Shown here piece by piece: positions 42,281 to 51,748 of a DNA stretch of 64,000 nt. Position 1 is the first letter of the stretch, and each line of letters starts with the position of its first letter. The DNA is from Bradyrhizobium icense (GTDB lineage: Bacteria > Pseudomonadota > Alphaproteobacteria > Rhizobiales > Xanthobacteraceae). Location: NCBI RefSeq assembly GCF_001693385.1, contig NZ_CP016428.1, forward strand, positions 3,286,001-3,350,000. The letters run 5' to 3'. The translations under genes and the position numbers were made by a program. The notes below the pieces were generated by a model. The model did no database searches. It was not told the origin of the DNA and saw nothing but the letters and a program-made list of their open reading frames with translations.

Positions 42281-43531
42281 TCAGGCGTAATCGGCGAGGC
42301 GCAGCCCCGTGAATTGCCAGCGGTGATGCGGATAGAAGAAGTTACGGTAGGTGATGCGGCTGTGGCCGGCCGGGGTTGCAAGCGAGGAGCCGCGCAGCAC
42401 CAGTTGATTGACCATGAACTTGCCGTTGTATTCCCCGAGCGCCCCCTCGATGGCACGGTAGCCGGGGTAGGGAGAATAGGAGCTGCGGGTCCACTGCCAG
42501 ACGATGCCGAAGGCATCGTTGAGCTGACCGGCGCGGGCGGCGACTTCCCATTCCATTTCGGTCGGCAGATGGCGGCCGGCCCAGCGCGCGAATGCGTCCG
42601 CCTCGTAATAGCTGACATGGCTGACCGGGGCGGCCGGATCGATCGGCTGCAATCCGCCGAGCGTCATGATCCGCCATTCGCTGTCGAGCTGGCGCCAGTG
42701 GCCGGGCGCCTGCCAGCTCTCGCCAGTCGCCGCGGCAAAGCCGTCCATCAGCCAGAGCGTCGCCGTGCCGTAGCCGCCGTCCTGCATGAAGGCGAGCCAT
42801 TCGGCATTGGTGACGAGGTTGCGGGCGAGCCTGACCGGGCCGACCAGCGCGCGGTGCGCCGGCTTTTCATTGTCGAAATGGAAGCTGTCGTCGGCGTGGC
42901 CAACGCTGTGGATGCCCTCGTTGAGGGTGACCCATTCCTCTGCCGAACGGTGCGGCACTGGGAAGCGCCACGACGGATCGTAGGCCGGCGGGATCGGGTT
43001 CTGGGCAAAGGCGTGCAGGATGTCGGTCAGCATCAATTCCTGATGCTGCTGCTCGTGGTTGAGGCCGACCTCCACCAGCGGGACCAGTTTTGCGAGGCGC
43101 TCCTCGCCGGCGGTCTGGAAGAATTTTATCACGGCGGCATCGACATGCCGGCGATAGGCGGTGACTTCGTCCGCGCTCGGGCGGGTCAAATGGCCGCGCT
43201 GGTGACGGGCGTGCCGCGGTCCGGCGCTGACATAATAGGAATTGAATAGAAACGCATAATCAGGGTGGAACGGCTGGTAACCCTCGCAGTGCTCGCCGAG
43301 CAGGAATTGCTCGAAGAACCAGGTGGTATGGGCGCGATGCCATTTGGCCGGGCTAGCGTCCGGCATCGACTGTATGAGCTGGTCCTCGGGGCTCAAGGGA
43401 GCGGCCCGGCGCTCGGTCTCGCCGCGGACGGCCAGATAGGCTTCCGCCAAGTTCTGGGCGAGGGCGCCGGAATCGGAGAAAAGTGACGGTGCGGGGGTCG
43501 CGAACGCGGCGGCGGCTACTGGTTTCGTCAC
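42281..43531 (-). CDS. egtB: Ergothioneine sulfoxide synthase EgtB
   Basis: EgtB is the non-haem iron enzyme joining hercynine to cysteine or gamma-glutamylcysteine with oxygen. The 416-residue protein has an N-terminal DinB-like domain with probable iron ligands H68 (WHRAHTTWFF), H159 and H163 (NHEQQHQEL) and a C-terminal formylglycine-enzyme (sulfatase-modifying) fold ending GSSLATPAGHSRITYRNF and FTGLRLA. It starts with GTG, with GGAG nearby. Product: the thiol antioxidant ergothioneine, made together with EgtD. Confidence 0.95.
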   Translation of the reverse strand: MTKPVAAAAFATPAPSLFSDSGALAQNLAEAYLAVRGETERRAAPLSPEDQLIQSMPDASPAKWHRAHTTWFFEQFLLGEHCEGYQPFHPDYAFLFNSYYVSAGPRHARHQRGHLTRPSADEVTAYRRHVDAAVIKFFQTAGEERLAKLVPLVEVGLNHEQQHQELMLTDILHAFAQNPIPPAYDPSWRFPVPHRSAEEWVTLNEGIHSVGHADDSFHFDNEKPAHRALVGPVRLARNLVTNAEWLAFMQDGGYGTATLWLMDGFAAATGESWQAPGHWRQLDSEWRIMTLGGLQPIDPAAPVSHVSYYEADAFARWAGRHLPTEMEWEVAARAGQLNDAFGIVWQWTRSSYSPYPGYRAIEGALGEYNGKFMVNQLVLRGSSLATPAGHSRITYRNFFYPHHRWQFTGLRLADYA

Positions 43532-43824
43532 GGGTATCTCCGTTCGAAGGAGAGAACGTTAGTCCGGGAAACTGGTTCCCGGCGGGCAGTCCGTCCTAGA
43601 TAGGGGCTCTGTTCCGGGAAAAAAGCCTGCCCCCGCTATGATATTAATGCTGTCAGACTATGGGTCAGGGGTGCCCGAGCCGGCCCCGAGCATGCCAGCT
43701 CTTCGCCATTTTACTTTGGATGCACAATCGTTTGGGCTACATATATGGCATGTATCCGGGTTAGGTGGACGAGCCGGCCCGTAAGGCGACGCCGCAGGGG
43801 GCAGAGCCCCAAAAGGAAGCAAAT
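43532..43824. other. Intergenic region between egtB and grxD
   Basis: About 290 bp that must carry the divergent egtBD and grxD promoters. GGGAACTGGTTCCC-like symmetry (GGAAACTGGTTCC near 43567) lies close to egtB and could be an operator. No RNA gene was recognised. Confidence 0.35.
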
Positions 43825-44163
43825 ATGAGCATTGAACAATTCATCGACAACGAAGTGAAGTCGAACGACGTCGTGCTGTTCATGAAGGGCACGCCGCAGT
43901 TTCCGCAGTGCGGTTTCTCGGGGCAGGTGGTCCAGATCCTCGACCACGTCGGCGTCGGCTACAAGGGGCTGAACGTGCTGGAATCCGCCGAGCTTCGCAA
44001 CGGCATCAAGGAATACTCGAACTGGCCGACCATCCCCCAGCTTTACGTGAAGGGCGAATTCGTCGGCGGTTGCGACATCATCCGCGAGATGTTCCAGGCC
44101 GGTGAATTGCAGCAGCTCTTTGCCGACAAGGGCGTCACCCTCAACGCGGCGGCTTCCGCCTGA
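43825..44163 (+). CDS. grxD: Monothiol glutaredoxin, Grx4 family
   Basis: A 112-residue monothiol glutaredoxin with the CGFS active site (C29) and family motifs [38 protein letters not shown]. It binds and transfers [2Fe-2S] clusters, usually with a BolA partner (here at 38961). GGAAG precedes the ATG at 43825. A macro-domain gene follows 32 bp later. Confidence 0.96.
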   Translation: MSIEQFIDNEVKSNDVVLFMKGTPQFPQCGFSGQVVQILDHVGVGYKGLNVLESAELRNGIKEYSNWPTIPQLYVKGEFVGGCDIIREMFQAGELQQLFADKGVTLNAAASA

Positions 44164-44195
44164 GCGGCACCGCGCGCCGGGTCGGCCAGGCGCGG

Positions 44196-44714
44196 TTGGA
44201 AGTCGTTGTTGCCGACATTACGACGCTGCGCGTTGACGCCATCGTCAACGCGGCGAACTCGTCCCTGCTCGGCGGGGGCGGCGTCGATGGCGCAATCCAT
44301 CGGGCGGCCGGACCTGAACTGCTTGCCGAGTGCCGCACGCTGAACGGCTGCGCGACCGGCGACGCCAAGATCACCCGAGGATACCGGTTGCCGGCCAGCC
44401 ATGTGATCCACGCCGTAGGGCCGGTTTGGCACGGCGGCACTGATGGAGAGGAAGGGCTGCTCGCTTCCTGCTATCGGCGCTCTCTCGAGCTCTGCCAGGC
44501 CAACGCGCTCTCCTCTCTGGCCTTTCCCGCGATCTCTACGGGCGTCTATCGCTTCCCTGCCGACCGTGCGGCGGGCATCGCAGCCGCAACCGTCGTCGAT
44601 GGACTGGCCGCGGCGCCTACCGTGACAAGGGTTATCTTCTGCTGCTTCTCCCGCGACAGCGCTCGGTTGCATGAAGAGGCGCTGGCAGCCTTTGGCAGCC
44701 CTTGCGCCGACTAA
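44196..44714 (+). CDS. Macro-domain protein (O-acetyl-ADP-ribose deacetylase-like)
   Basis: A 172-residue macro domain of the YmdB/MacroD group. The ADP-ribose-binding motif is DAIVNAANSSLLGGGGVDGAIHRAAG-like (residues 14-39), with VIHAVGPVWHGG and PAISTGVYRFP. These enzymes deacetylate O-acetyl-ADP-ribose or remove mono-ADP-ribose from protein. A TTG at 44196 is the best start in the 32-bp space after grxD; an upstream CTG overlapping the grxD stop is also possible. Confidence 0.9.
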   Translation: MEVVVADITTLRVDAIVNAANSSLLGGGGVDGAIHRAAGPELLAECRTLNGCATGDAKITRGYRLPASHVIHAVGPVWHGGTDGEEGLLASCYRRSLELCQANALSSLAFPAISTGVYRFPADRAAGIAAATVVDGLAAAPTVTRVIFCCFSRDSARLHEEALAAFGSPCAD

Positions 44715-44756
44715 CGGCGCAGCTACACTCCTGTCCGAATTCCGGAGGGGGTTCCA

Positions 44757-46040
44757 ATGAACTCACGTCAATTGCGGCGCGTGCTTGTCTGCGGCGCGCT
44801 AATGCTCGTTGCAGTGCCACAAGTCCGTGCCGATGGCACGTTCGATATTCCCGCCGGCGCGCGTTTCAACAAGGACAAGCTTGCGAAGATCACCGAGTTC
44901 TTCAAGAACGAGGTGACGAACGGCAAGATCGCCGGTGCGAACGTTCTGATCCAGCAGCACGGCAAGCCAGTCTATCACGAAACCTTCGGCGTTCAGGACG
45001 TGGAGTCCAGGAAGCCAATCACCGACAAGACGATCTTCCGCCTGTTCTCGATGACGAAAGCGATCACGTCGGTCGTGGCCATGCAATTGGTCGAGGACGG
45101 CACGATCAAACTCGACGATCCCATCTCAAAGTACATTCCATCCTTCGCGAATGTGAAGGTTGGTGTCGAGAAGAAGAACGAGGATGGCACCAAGACGCTC
45201 GAACTGGTGCCAACGATCCGGCCGATGACCGTCCGTGACCTGATGGTGCATACGTCAGGGATCACCTATGGCTTCTACGGCGACAGCCTGGTCCGCAAGG
45301 CCTATGCGGCCGCCAATATCTATGAGGGAGATTTCGATCTGGCCGGGTTCGCCGAACGGATCGCCAAACTGCCGCTGCACAATCAGCCTGGCGCGCTCTG
45401 GCAATACGGTCATTCCACCGACGTCCTGGCGCGCGTGATGGAGGTCGCGTCCGGAAAATCCCTGCTCACGATCATGCGTGAAAGGCTGCTCGATCCGCTC
45501 GGCATGGTCGACACCGGCTTCTACATCACCGATCCGGAGAAGCAAAAGCGGATCGCGCTGCCGGTGCCCAACGACAGCAACTTCCGCGTCGGCCGCGACA
45601 CCAACCCGACCAACGTCAAGAAGATCGAATTCGCCAGCGGCGGCATGTACTCGACCATGGCAGATTACCGCCGCTTTACGCAGATGCTGCTCAATGGCGG
45701 CACGTTCGAGGGCAAGACCTATCTGAAGCCCGAAACGTTCAAGCTGATGACGACCGACTATGTCGGCCCCGGGTCCGGGGTCGAGCGGGATTATTTCTAT
45801 TTCCCGGGGGACGGCTTCGGAATGGGCCTCGGGCTTGCGGTGCGCACCGATCCCGGCAATGCCAAGCCGCCGCCGCCGGGATCCCTTGGCGAATTGAAAT
45901 GGGATGGCGCCAGCGGCTGCTATTTCGTGGTCGACCGCAAGCAGGACATGTTCTTCGTGCTGCTCGAGCAGACTCCGACGGAACGCCAGCGCATCCAGCG
46001 GACGCTGAAGCAGTTGGTCTATGAAGCGCTGGAGAACTGA
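44757..46040 (+). CDS. Exported serine hydrolase, beta-lactamase class C family (first of pair)
   Basis: A 427-residue periplasmic protein with a signal peptide (to about residue 25) and the beta-lactamase/transpeptidase-like fold. The nucleophile is S98 in S98-M-T-K101; the second motif is Y217-GHS in place of YxN. The family includes EstB-type esterases, D-aminopeptidases and carboxypeptidases as well as AmpC, so the substrate is unknown. GGAGG lies before the start. The next gene overlaps its 3' end by 20 bp and is a paralog. Confidence 0.9.
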   Translation: MNSRQLRRVLVCGALMLVAVPQVRADGTFDIPAGARFNKDKLAKITEFFKNEVTNGKIAGANVLIQQHGKPVYHETFGVQDVESRKPITDKTIFRLFSMTKAITSVVAMQLVEDGTIKLDDPISKYIPSFANVKVGVEKKNEDGTKTLELVPTIRPMTVRDLMVHTSGITYGFYGDSLVRKAYAAANIYEGDFDLAGFAERIAKLPLHNQPGALWQYGHSTDVLARVMEVASGKSLLTIMRERLLDPLGMVDTGFYITDPEKQKRIALPVPNDSNFRVGRDTNPTNVKKIEFASGGMYSTMADYRRFTQMLLNGGTFEGKTYLKPETFKLMTTDYVGPGSGVERDYFYFPGDGFGMGLGLAVRTDPGNAKPPPPGSLGELKWDGASGCYFVVDRKQDMFFVLLEQTPTERQRIQRTLKQLVYEALEN

Positions 46041-47325
46041 TGGCGCCACCGGGCGCTGCCTTGCTGCGGCGGCGCTCGTGGGTTCCCTGATCGGCGGCCA
46101 TCCGCATGAGGCGCGGGCCGAGCCGAAAGCGCCGGCCGCGCCAACTTTTTCGCGCGCGGCCCTTGACCGGATCGGTGACCACGTTCGCAACGAGATCACG
46201 ACCGGCAAGATTCCCGGCGCGGTGCTTCTGATCCAGCAGCACGGCAAGCCGGTCTATTTCGAATGTTTTGGCGTGCGGGATCCGGCGTCCAGCCAGCCGA
46301 TGACGCGGGACACGATTTTCCAGATCTATTCGATGTCGAAGGCCGTCACCTCGGTTGCCGCGATGATGCTGGTCGACGACGGCAAGCTGGCCCTCGATGA
46401 TCCCGTGTCGAAATACATTCGCTCCTTTGCGGACGCAAAAGTCGGCGTCGATCTTTCCGATGAAGCAGGAAAGTATCCGCTCAAACTCGAGCCGCTGAAG
46501 CGCCCGATCACGATCAGGGATCTGCTCCGGCACACGTCGGGTATCACCTACGGTTTCTTCGGCGAAACCGCGGTGCAGAAACTCTATGCCAACCCGCAAT
46601 TGTACGCCGGCGACTTCGACAACGCCGAATTCGCTGACCGCATCGCGACACTGCCGCTCGCCGATCAGCCTGCAACACGTTGGAACTACAGCCACTCGAC
46701 CGACGTGCTCGGCCGCGTCGTCGAGGTGGTCTCGGGGCAGACGCTATCTCAATTCGAGAAGCAGCGACTGTTCGACCCGCTCGGCATGTCCGAGACCGCA
46801 TACTATGTCACCGATAAAACGAAATGGCCGCGCATTGCCCAGCCATATCCAGTCGACCGCTTTCGGGTGGCCGGAATCGGCGACCCGACGGTGCCGCGGC
46901 GATGGGAATCCGGTGGCGCGGGTCTGGTCTCGACGGCCGCCGACTACGCCCGGTTCCTGCAGATGCTGCTGAATGGCGGCAAACTGGACGGCAGGCGGTA
47001 CCTCAAGCCCGAAACAGTCGCGCTCATGACGTCGGATCAGATCGGTCCGGAAACCAGGATCATTCACGATCCCTTTTATTTTCCGGGCCCGTCCAGCGGC
47101 TTCGGTCTTGGCTTTGCCGTGCGCACCTCACCGCCGCCAAACACCACATGGCCGCTCGGCGAATACCGGTGGGATGGCGCAGGCGGCAGTTTCTATTTCG
47201 TCGATCCGCAGGACGACTTGCTCGTTGTCTTCATGGTGCAGGCGCCTACGCAGGGCGGACGAATTCAACTGGCGCTAAAGACGATCATGTATGAGGCGCT
47301 CGGCAAGGGCCTGCGCAAGGATTGA
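46021..47325 (+). CDS. Exported serine hydrolase, beta-lactamase class C family (second of pair)
   Basis: A 434-residue paralog of the preceding gene, similar along its length (ITTGKIPGAVLLIQQHGKPV, HTSGITYGFFGE, HSTDVLGRVVEVVSG). Nucleophile motif SMSK and second motif YSHS. It has its own signal peptide (AAALVGSLIGG). Its start lies 20 bp inside the upstream gene, so translation is probably coupled. Both end with a conserved WDGA segment near the C-terminus. Tandem duplication is the likely origin. Confidence 0.9.
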   Translation: MKRWRTDGATGRCLAAAALVGSLIGGHPHEARAEPKAPAAPTFSRAALDRIGDHVRNEITTGKIPGAVLLIQQHGKPVYFECFGVRDPASSQPMTRDTIFQIYSMSKAVTSVAAMMLVDDGKLALDDPVSKYIRSFADAKVGVDLSDEAGKYPLKLEPLKRPITIRDLLRHTSGITYGFFGETAVQKLYANPQLYAGDFDNAEFADRIATLPLADQPATRWNYSHSTDVLGRVVEVVSGQTLSQFEKQRLFDPLGMSETAYYVTDKTKWPRIAQPYPVDRFRVAGIGDPTVPRRWESGGAGLVSTAADYARFLQMLLNGGKLDGRRYLKPETVALMTSDQIGPETRIIHDPFYFPGPSSGFGLGFAVRTSPPPNTTWPLGEYRWDGAGGSFYFVDPQDDLLVVFMVQAPTQGGRIQLALKTIMYEALGKGLRKD

Positions 47326-47336
47326 CAATCGTCTGA

Positions 47337-48824
47337 TTACGCCACCGCGTTTCGAGCGATCGTCTCGCGATAGAAAGCCGCGCTCAGTTTCGGCGTACGC
47401 CGCTTGGAATCGAAGTCGACGTGGTAGATGCCGAAGCGCTGCTCATAGCCGTCGGACCATTCGAAATTGTCCATCAGGCTCCACAGGAAGTATCCGAGCA
47501 CGGGCACGCCCTCGGATGTCGCACGCTGCAACTGTGTCAGGTAGTTGCGCAGGTACATGATGCGATCGACGTCGTAGATGGTCCCATCCGCGGCCGGCTG
47601 GTCGCTGCCCGACGTTCCGTTCTCGGTGATATAGATCGACTTCACGTTCCACAGTTTGGCGACATGGCGCGGCACCCAGTAGATGGCCTCGGGGCCCGGC
47701 CTGAGCCAGCTCGCTTTCATGTGCGGAAACGAGGCGGGAAACGGCGCCAGCGTGAAGCCGCGCTCGTTGTCGGCGGCAACGACATAATGGTCGGGCGTGT
47801 AGACGTTCAGCCCGACGAAATCGATCGGGGATGAAATGACGCGCAGATCATCGGCGGTGAATTTCGGCGCGTCGTTGCCGGCCCGCGCCAGATATGCGTC
47901 CGTGTATTTTCCCTCTAGCATCACGGTCAGATAGCCGGCGTTGAGTTCGCGCGTCGCGATCTCGGCCGCACGGATGTTGGCCGGCGTTTCGATGGCAGGG
48001 ATGCAGCTCACGGCATTTTCCGCCGGACCGACTCGGGTTCCGGCGCGCCCATGTGCGCGAATCGCCTGAACCGCGAGACCATGTCCCAGCGCGACGTGGT
48101 GACGGACCTGGTTCAATCCTGATTGCGGTAGTTTGAGGCCCGGCGCGTCGGCGCCAAGGCCGTGGCCGAGATGAACGAGCCTGGAGCATTCGTTGATGGT
48201 GAAGAAATGCTTCACGCGGTCGCTCAGACGGGCAGTGACATGGGCTGCGTAGTCCGCGAATGCCTTTGAGGTGTCGCGCGAGGTCCAGCCGCCGAAGCGA
48301 TCCTGCAGCGCCTGCGGCAGGTCCCAATGATACAGGGTTGCAAACGGCTCGATGCCGTTCGCCGACAATTCGTCGACAAGGCGGCTGTAGAAATCGAGGC
48401 CTTTTGGATTTGCCGATCCGGTCCCCTCCGGGAAGACGCGCGGCCATGCGATCGAGAATCGATAGGCTTTTACGCCCAGCGACTTCATGAGCTGGATGTC
48501 TTGCTTGTAGAGACGATAATGGTCGGTCGCGGTGTCGCCATTGCTGCGATCGGAGATGGTGCCGGGCGTGTGGGCAAAGCGGTCCCAGATCGACGGCCCG
48601 CGGCCGTCTTCGTTGACGGCGCCTTCGACCTGATAGGCGGAGGTTGCCGTGCCCCACAGAAAGCCGCTCGGAAAATCCGACGGGGGGCGCTGATTCTGTA
48701 TTCCGGTCGCTTGATCCGATTGAGCCGTACTGGACCTGGCCGACAGCATCATCGACAATCCAAACGCCGACGAGCCTGCAAGTCCGCCAAATTGTCGCCG
48801 GGAAAATCTCTTGAATGGCATCAT
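47337..48824 (-). CDS. GH1 beta-glucosidase, Tat-exported
   Basis: A 495-residue family 1 glycoside hydrolase with an N-terminal twin-arginine signal (SRRQFGGLAG, R9-R10). GH1 motifs: FPSGFLWGTATSAYQVEGA, the nucleophile in IYITENGTS and the aglycone region FLWSLMDNFEWSDGYEQRFG. The acid/base motif, TFNEP in most members, reads TINECS: the Glu is kept but Pro is replaced by Cys. Export and the GH17 gene divergent to it suggest beta-glucan or plant glucoside turnover (inference). Start at 48824; the longer upstream frame lacks a signal peptide at its end. Confidence 0.92.
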   Translation of the reverse strand: MMPFKRFSRRQFGGLAGSSAFGLSMMLSARSSTAQSDQATGIQNQRPPSDFPSGFLWGTATSAYQVEGAVNEDGRGPSIWDRFAHTPGTISDRSNGDTATDHYRLYKQDIQLMKSLGVKAYRFSIAWPRVFPEGTGSANPKGLDFYSRLVDELSANGIEPFATLYHWDLPQALQDRFGGWTSRDTSKAFADYAAHVTARLSDRVKHFFTINECSRLVHLGHGLGADAPGLKLPQSGLNQVRHHVALGHGLAVQAIRAHGRAGTRVGPAENAVSCIPAIETPANIRAAEIATRELNAGYLTVMLEGKYTDAYLARAGNDAPKFTADDLRVISSPIDFVGLNVYTPDHYVVAADNERGFTLAPFPASFPHMKASWLRPGPEAIYWVPRHVAKLWNVKSIYITENGTSGSDQPAADGTIYDVDRIMYLRNYLTQLQRATSEGVPVLGYFLWSLMDNFEWSDGYEQRFGIYHVDFDSKRRTPKLSAAFYRETIARNAVA

Positions 48825-49027
48825 TTCACTCGTCGAAGCGGGATCAATTTTGAGCAAACAAAGCTCACTTTTGAAGGAGCCTAATATCACCGCTTCCGTA
48901 CTCTCGCGCAATTGTACACACGGCGGGCTCAGCGGGTCGACATGCGTGCCGCGCACGGCTAAACAGGCTCATCTATTCGTCTGTCAGGGGAGCAGGACTA
49001 ATCGGCTTTCGCACGCCGCTGGCGCTT

Positions 49028-50614
49028 TTGTTTCTATCGCTGGGCATCATTGTCGCGGCGTGGTGGTGGCTGGCCACGCCGGTGGCGCTGACGCGCGCGC
49101 CGATCGATGATGCATCGAAGCTGGAATGCGTTTCCTACGCACCGTTCCGCAACGATCAGACGCCGCATGATCCGACGCTCATCGTCAGCCCGGAGCAGAT
49201 CGCGGAGGATCTGAAGGAGCTTGCCAAAGTCTCCAAATGCATCCGCACATATTCCATCGATAACGGGCTGGACAAGGTGCCCGAGCTTGCGTCCAGGGTC
49301 GGATTGAAGGTTCTGCTCGGCGTGTGGATCGGGCGTGATCGCGCGAAGAACGCCCAACTTTGCGACATTGCGGTCTCGCTGGTGAAGGATCATCCCGGCA
49401 CGGTCGCGGCGCTCATCGTCGGCAGCGAAGTGCTGCTGCGCGGCGATATGACGGTGGGCGACCTTCGTCAAACAATCCAGACGGTCAAGCCGCGCGTGGA
49501 TGTTCCGGTAACCTATGCCGATGTCTGGGAATTCTGGCTGCGTTACCGCGAAGTGGCCGCTGATGTCGATTTCGTCACCGCCCATTTCCTGCCTTATTGG
49601 GAGGACCTTCCGCCGCGCGCCGAGGATGCGGCCGCGCATGTGGATGATGTCCGCAAGCAGGTCGTCGCGGCCTTTCCTGGCAAGGAGATTTTGATCGGCG
49701 AAACCGGTTGGCCAAGCCACGGGCGGATGCGCGACGGCGCGCTGGCTTCCCGCGTCAACCAGGCACGTTTCATTTCCGAGATTCTCGAACGGGCAAGACG
49801 CGACAAGTTTCGCGTCAATCTGTTCGAGGCCTATGACGAGCCATGGAAGCGCCGCTGGGAAGGAACGGTGGGTGGCTATTGGGGCCTGTTCGACGGAGCC
49901 GAACGCAAGCTGAAATATCCGGCCGGCGTGGCCATCAGCAACTACCCGTTCTGGAAGCTGCAGATGGCAGGTGGGCTGTTGCTCTGCATGGGCGTATTCG
50001 CGGTTGCCTTCTTCACGCCGAAGCGGCGGCTGGCGTCGCCGTCCCTGGCATCATGGGTCGCGGTCGCCGTATCCGCGACCGCCGGCGGGATCTTGCTGGG
50101 CATCAGCATCGACAAGATGCTCCAGGAAAGCTACGGGCTTGGCGGTTGGCTGGTCCAGGGTTTTCTGCTGACGGCGGCCGTGACGGCGCCGCTGCTGTCC
50201 AGCTACGCGCTGATGTCGGGTCAACGGCTTCCGGCGTTTCTTGAAGTATTGGGACCGCCCAAGGGCCTGACCCCGCTGTTCTTGAGCAACATGCTCGGCG
50301 TTATGCTGATCGTGACGACGCTCATTGCCGCGCAAACCGCGCTCAGCCTGATATTCGACGCGCGCTGGCGCGACTTCCCGTTCGCCGCACTGACCATGGC
50401 CGTGGTGCCGCTCTGGACGTTGGCGTTTCTCAACGGCTCGAAATCCGGCGAGCGGGCACTCTCGGAAGCCGTGTTTGCCGGGCTGTTCGCCCTGGCGGCG
50501 GTCTATATCGTCTTCAACGAAGGCTTTCAGAACTGGCAGGCGATGTGGACCGGCGCGACCTATTTGCTGCTCGGCAGCGCGCTGTGGCGGGCGCGCACGC
50601 CTGCTGCTGTCTGA
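49028..50614 (+). CDS. Membrane GH17-like beta-glucan synthase/transglycosylase
   Basis: About 528 residues. A leading hydrophobic segment is followed by a GH17 domain (about 30-300) with putative acid/base E134 (IVGSEVLLRG) and nucleophile E225 (IGETGWPS), then about seven membrane helices (310-525). This layout resembles the NdvC-type cyclic beta-1,3/1,6-glucan enzymes of Bradyrhizobium, which extend or branch glucans important for osmotic adaptation and symbiosis. The start is unsure: TTG at 49028 is given, but the conserved frame opens upstream (IGFRTPLAL) behind a GGGGAGCAGG site with no standard start codon. Confidence 0.85.
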   Translation: MFLSLGIIVAAWWWLATPVALTRAPIDDASKLECVSYAPFRNDQTPHDPTLIVSPEQIAEDLKELAKVSKCIRTYSIDNGLDKVPELASRVGLKVLLGVWIGRDRAKNAQLCDIAVSLVKDHPGTVAALIVGSEVLLRGDMTVGDLRQTIQTVKPRVDVPVTYADVWEFWLRYREVAADVDFVTAHFLPYWEDLPPRAEDAAAHVDDVRKQVVAAFPGKEILIGETGWPSHGRMRDGALASRVNQARFISEILERARRDKFRVNLFEAYDEPWKRRWEGTVGGYWGLFDGAERKLKYPAGVAISNYPFWKLQMAGGLLLCMGVFAVAFFTPKRRLASPSLASWVAVAVSATAGGILLGISIDKMLQESYGLGGWLVQGFLLTAAVTAPLLSSYALMSGQRLPAFLEVLGPPKGLTPLFLSNMLGVMLIVTTLIAAQTALSLIFDARWRDFPFAALTMAVVPLWTLAFLNGSKSGERALSEAVFAGLFALAAVYIVFNEGFQNWQAMWTGATYLLLGSALWRARTPAAV

Positions 50615-50639
50615 GTTCACGGCCTCGGGCTGACGTCTC

Positions 50640-51707
50640 TTACGCCCCGCGGACGATCTCGCGCACCAGCCCGACGGTCTCCTCGATCATCGCAGCACTG
50701 ACGTCGAGATGCGTGCAGGCGCGAATGCGGCCGTCCATCATGGCGAGCAGCACGCCGCGCTTGCGCAAGGCCTCGACCATCTTGTCGCCCGCGATGCCGG
50801 CTCCATCAGGCTTGAAGAACACCAGGTTGGTCTCGGGCTCTTGCACCTCGATGCCGTCGATCTGCGACAGGCCCCGCGCCAGTGCCCGCGCATTGGCATG
50901 ATCGTCGGCGAGGCGGTCGACGTGATGGTCGAGCGCGTAGACGCAGGCTGCGGCGCAAATGCCGGCCTGCCGCATCGATCCGCCGAGGCGCTGCTTCCAG
51001 CGCCAGACATCGTCGATGAAGGCGCGCGAGCCCGCAATCACGCCGCCGATCGGCGCGCCGAGGCCTTTTGAGAAGTCGATCCAGGCCGAATCCCAGCCCG
51101 CGGCCATGTCGCGCGCCGATATCCCGGTCGCGACGCAGGCGTTCAGCAGCCGCGCGCCGTCCATATGGGTGATCAGCCCATGCGCCCCGGCGATCTCCAC
51201 GATTTCATCCAGCGCCGCTTTTTTCCAGATCGTGCCGCCGCCGATATTGGCGGTTTGCTCGACGCTGACGACCGTCTGCGGCGGCTGGTAGCGCGAGCGC
51301 GGGTGCAGTGCGGCGCGGAATGTTTCCGGCGCGAACTGCCCGTCCTCGCCCGGCAGCGGCATGATCTGGAAGCCGCCCAGCGCTGCATGCGCGCCGCCCT
51401 CACGCGCGATGATATGGGCGGTGGCGTGGGCCAGGATTTCATCGCCCGGCCGGCAATGGGCGAGGGTGGCCGCGACGTTGCACATGGTGCCTGACGGCAT
51501 GAAGACGGCGGCTTCCTTGCCGAGCAGGTCAGCCACGCGCTCGCACAGCAAATTCACGGTCGGATCGTCGCCGATCTGCTCGTCGCCGACTTCCGCCCGC
51601 GCCATCGCCTCCCGCATCGCGGGTGTGGGTCGCGTCTGGGTATCCGACAACAGATTGATGCGAATGGGATCGGCCTTGGGATCGCGCTGGGCAGGGGTGT
51701 AGTGCAT
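50640..51707 (-). CDS. Low-specificity threonine aldolase family enzyme
   Basis: A 355-residue PLP enzyme of the beta-eliminating lyase/threonine aldolase family. It opens INLLSDTQTRPTPAMREAMA; the PLP-pairing Asp lies in THMDGARLLNA and the Schiff-base Lys in WIDFSKGLGAPIG. Activity expected: cleavage of threonine or allo-threonine to glycine and acetaldehyde. An unfinished similarity to other beta-eliminating enzymes leaves specificity open. It is the distal gene of a minus-strand run, 41 bp from the hydroxyacid oxidase stop. Confidence 0.9.
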   Translation of the reverse strand: MHYTPAQRDPKADPIRINLLSDTQTRPTPAMREAMARAEVGDEQIGDDPTVNLLCERVADLLGKEAAVFMPSGTMCNVAATLAHCRPGDEILAHATAHIIAREGGAHAALGGFQIMPLPGEDGQFAPETFRAALHPRSRYQPPQTVVSVEQTANIGGGTIWKKAALDEIVEIAGAHGLITHMDGARLLNACVATGISARDMAAGWDSAWIDFSKGLGAPIGGVIAGSRAFIDDVWRWKQRLGGSMRQAGICAAACVYALDHHVDRLADDHANARALARGLSQIDGIEVQEPETNLVFFKPDGAGIAGDKMVEALRKRGVLLAMMDGRIRACTHLDVSAAMIEETVGLVREIVRGA

Positions 51708-51748
51708 GGCAGTTTCTCGTCTCTTTCAACTTGATGGCGGGACAGAAA

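Noticed and set aside
44757..47325. True class C beta-lactamase (antibiotic resistance)
   Set aside because: The YxN motif is YGHS/YSHS and the overall sequences fit the general serine hydrolase family; nothing supports AmpC function.
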